Virus record (IMG/VR): IMGVR_UViG_3300042555_000174
Span: 1 to 24,993 of that record
Length of the DNA: 24,993 nt
DNA from: a virus
Strand: one strand, 5' to 3'
Shown: positions 23,252-24,993 of the stretch, one piece after another
How the letters are laid out: every line of letters begins with the position of its first letter
Position numbering within the stretch: position 1 is the stretch's first letter
Translations under genes and position numbers: made by a program
Notes under the pieces: generated by a model
What the model was told of the DNA's origin: nothing
Database searches by the model: none
Seen by the model: the letters and a program-made list of their open reading frames with translations, nothing else

Positions 23252-24425
23252 TCAATAAACTATTAATAAAATTTGTCCACATATCTCCTACTTTATTTTT
23301 GTTGAATTTTTCTAAAATATAATCTTTTCCATTTTCTATTATTTTATTTTTAAATTCTGGATTTTCTTCTAAAAAATTTACTTTGGATACGATATTATCA
23401 GAATATTTAAAAATACCATCAATGTCTTTTGATAAAGGTTCGTTTTGCATCTTATTTGGGTCTGAACCCGGAGGAAAATTCAACCAAGCGCAATACCCAT
23501 CAAAATTTTCAGGTAAAGCACCTAATGGATATGTCACCGGAATACAACCTAACGCAATAGCTTCTGCAACAACACAAGAAAAAGTGTCTTTATGAACATC
23601 TTGATATGGTGTATATAGAGGATAAATAAAATATTCACTTTCGGCCAAATGTGTAAATAATGTTTTTTTATCCACACTATTATGTAGTTTAAAAAAAGAA
23701 TCTGAATGTGCGTGTGTTGCCAATAAATAATCAAAGGCGTGGAATTCACAATCCTTGAAATTTAATTTTCTAACCGCTTCCACCGCAACATCACCACCTC
23801 TTGCCCATGCTGCATGAAAAATAAATTTATGTTTTTTCTTTTTTGGGTTATTTAATAATACTTCATTTATTACATCATCCATTATTGGGTTTGGTATTAT
23901 TGTTGAAATTGTATCTTTACAATTATTTAATAAACTATTAACCACATTTTGGTTCATTTTTTTCTCCCATTCAGATATATTCACAATGCCTAATTTTAAA
24001 TTATTGGTATTTACAAAATCAATGATTTCACCCACCCCATATATCCATTGCATATGAGACCAATAAATTAAACCTTTTGAAATTTTGATTGGGATATTTT
24101 TATAATCAACAAACCATAAACTACTTACTAATATGTCAAATTCTTTGTTTGGTACATTAGTGAAATGTATATCAGTATAACACACGCCTCTTACATTCTT
24201 TCCAGGTTCAAAACCCAACCCTAATGATTCTAATTTTTTATCTAAATGAGGTTCTAATCTTTCTGATGCAAACACAACTTCATGTCCTTGACTTGCAAGA
24301 TATTCGGCAATTAAAATAGAACTTGTATCAGTTCCAGATCCTCCACCACCACCATATCTTAATGTTTCACCATTCAAGTAATTACTTCTTCTACTATTTC
24401 CTATGACTATAAATGCTATTCTCAT
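23244..24425 (-). CDS. GT4-like glycosyltransferase
   Basis: A 393-residue GT-B-type enzyme. The N-terminus MRIAFIVIG with GGGGSGTDTSS and AEYLASQGHEVVFAS is the acceptor-side Rossmann domain; the glycine-rich loop is typical of GT4 proteins. The C-terminal half has HKFIFHAAWARGGDVAVEAV (donor domain start) and KDTFSCVVAEAIALGCIPVTYPLG, the E-x7-E-like nucleotide-sugar site. Donor and acceptor cannot be read from the sequence; UDP-galactofuranose is possible given the adjacent Glf. The ATG overlaps the stop of the upstream gene (ATGA). Confidence 0.82.
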   Translation of the reverse strand: MRIAFIVIGNSRRSNYLNGETLRYGGGGGSGTDTSSILIAEYLASQGHEVVFASERLEPHLDKKLESLGLGFEPGKNVRGVCYTDIHFTNVPNKEFDILVSSLWFVDYKNIPIKISKGLIYWSHMQWIYGVGEIIDFVNTNNLKLGIVNISEWEKKMNQNVVNSLLNNCKDTISTIIPNPIMDDVINEVLLNNPKKKKHKFIFHAAWARGGDVAVEAVRKLNFKDCEFHAFDYLLATHAHSDSFFKLHNSVDKKTLFTHLAESEYFIYPLYTPYQDVHKDTFSCVVAEAIALGCIPVTYPLGALPENFDGYCAWLNFPPGSDPNKMQNEPLSKDIDGIFKYSDNIVSKVNFLEENPEFKNKIIENGKDYILEKFNKNKVGDMWTNFINSLLNG

Positions 24426-24993
24426 ACTATTATTTTTTCATATCTATCACTCCATTGTTTTTCTTCATCGAAGAGATACATAATTATTTTATTTGGTCTA
24501 TCCGCTGATTCAAAAAAAGCTCTAAATTTGTTTATTTCTAGATTAACATATTGAGGGTCGTTTTCTAATGTAAAATCTCTTCTATATAGTTCAGCACCAC
24601 TACTATTTGCAACCGCAAAAGTTAAAAACCTTTTATTTATAAAATTATACTTTTTGAAAAAATTTAAATCCCAATCTACCTCAAAATTATACACATTTTT
24701 GATAAATTGGTTTTCCCAATCAATAGGATTTGGTGGTTCTTTAACTTTTAGAGTATAGTCTTGGATTATACATTTTTTAAAATCAAATCCTCCATAAACT
24801 TCATAATCGTGTAAAGTTCTTTTATTACCCAAACAATAAATACCCATATCAATATCACCCTCATCAGTTCCAAAAAGTTGTCTTGTCTTTTCTCTAGCAA
24901 AAACATCTCTTTGTCCACTGGTTTTTTGTGTTTTACTTTCCTTACCGTGATCTTCCCAATGCTTCGGTCTGTAATTTCTTGTATATTCATGCC
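24422..24993 (-). CDS. Unidentified protein, C-terminal part (cut by window edge)
   Basis: The frame is open without a stop from the right window edge to 24422, at least 189 residues, so the ATG at 24847 is not the start. Residues before it read HEYTRNYRPKHWEDHG, then RDVFAREKTRQLFGTDEGDID, and after it MGIYCLGNKRTLHDYEVYGG. The end is beta-rich (RRDFTLENDPQYVNLEINKF). I do not recognise the family. Overlapping translation with the glycosyltransferase gene points to the same surface-glycan pathway, and the acidic and aromatic segments would suit an enzyme. Confidence 0.6.
   Translation of the reverse strand, partial: HEYTRNYRPKHWEDHGKESKTQKTSGQRDVFAREKTRQLFGTDEGDIDMGIYCLGNKRTLHDYEVYGGFDFKKCIIQDYTLKVKEPPNPIDWENQFIKNVYNFEVDWDLNFFKKYNFINKRFLTFAVANSSGAELYRRDFTLENDPQYVNLEINKFRAFFESADRPNKIIMYLFDEEKQWSDRYEKIIV

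Noticed and set aside
24766-24990. 74-residue minus-strand ORF at the right edge
   Set aside because: It overlaps, in another frame, the upstream continuation of the gene ending at 24422, whose residues look far more protein-like.

Overview
The window looks like part of the genome of a T4-like, contractile-tailed bacteriophage. It is AT-rich and tightly packed, and it codes for a tail sheath protein (gp18-like), head-tail connector and neck proteins (gp13-, gp14- and gp15-like), a family B DNA polymerase (gp43-like), a SNF2-type helicase, tail-fibre-like proteins and several homing-endonuclease genes. A host in the Bacteroidetes is plausible: Shine-Dalgarno sequences are scarce, upstream regions are A/T-rich, and a structural protein carries a Thr/Pro-repeat linker. 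This is an inference; no host marker gene is present. No tRNA or rRNA gene, CRISPR array or integrase was seen.

Layout. (1) 1-3087: two related Vsr-like homing endonucleases in opposite orientation flank a HAD-family hydrolase; strong hairpin terminators separate the units. (2) 3211-8405, minus strand: neck gp14-like, sheath terminator gp15-like and tail sheath gp18-like genes in T4 order, with a small plus-strand ribbon-helix-helix (RHH) gene between gp15 and gp18. The gp14-like gene is split by a -1 frame change at an 11-T run. (3) 8395-9094, minus strand: a GIY-YIG endonuclease whose 3' end runs into a hairpin resembling the right end of IS200/IS605 (TnpB-type) elements, followed by an ATG-less HTH fragment. 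(4) 9143-14547, plus strand: SNF2-like helicase; a 699-residue fusion of a HExxH metallopeptidase-like domain, a complete Mn/Fe superoxide dismutase and a C-terminal domain with a degenerate nuclease-like signature; gp13-like neck protein; a small coupled gene. (5) 14544-17722, minus strand: HNH remnant, RHH protein, DNA polymerase with a possible leader ORF. (6) 17788-24993, minus strand: a surface module running from the right edge: an unidentified partial protein, a glycosyltransferase, an FkbM methyltransferase, UDP-galactopyranose mutase, a papain-like peptidase, a tail-fibre-like protein and a leucine-rich-repeat protein with six 46-residue repeats.

How the parts relate. Regions 2 and 4 supply the neck and tail, the polymerase and helicase serve replication and repair, and the right-hand module probably builds or decorates the host-contact surface, with a galactofuranose-type sugar as the likely glycan. 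An AT-rich motif (core TATTTAT, coding strand) lies 2-13 nt upstream of many starts and 30-56 nt upstream of others, and is a candidate phage promoter element. The strongest leads are the dismutase fusion, the GIY-YIG gene joined to an IS605-like end, the split gp14 gene, the shared upstream motif and the hypervariable LRR repeats.
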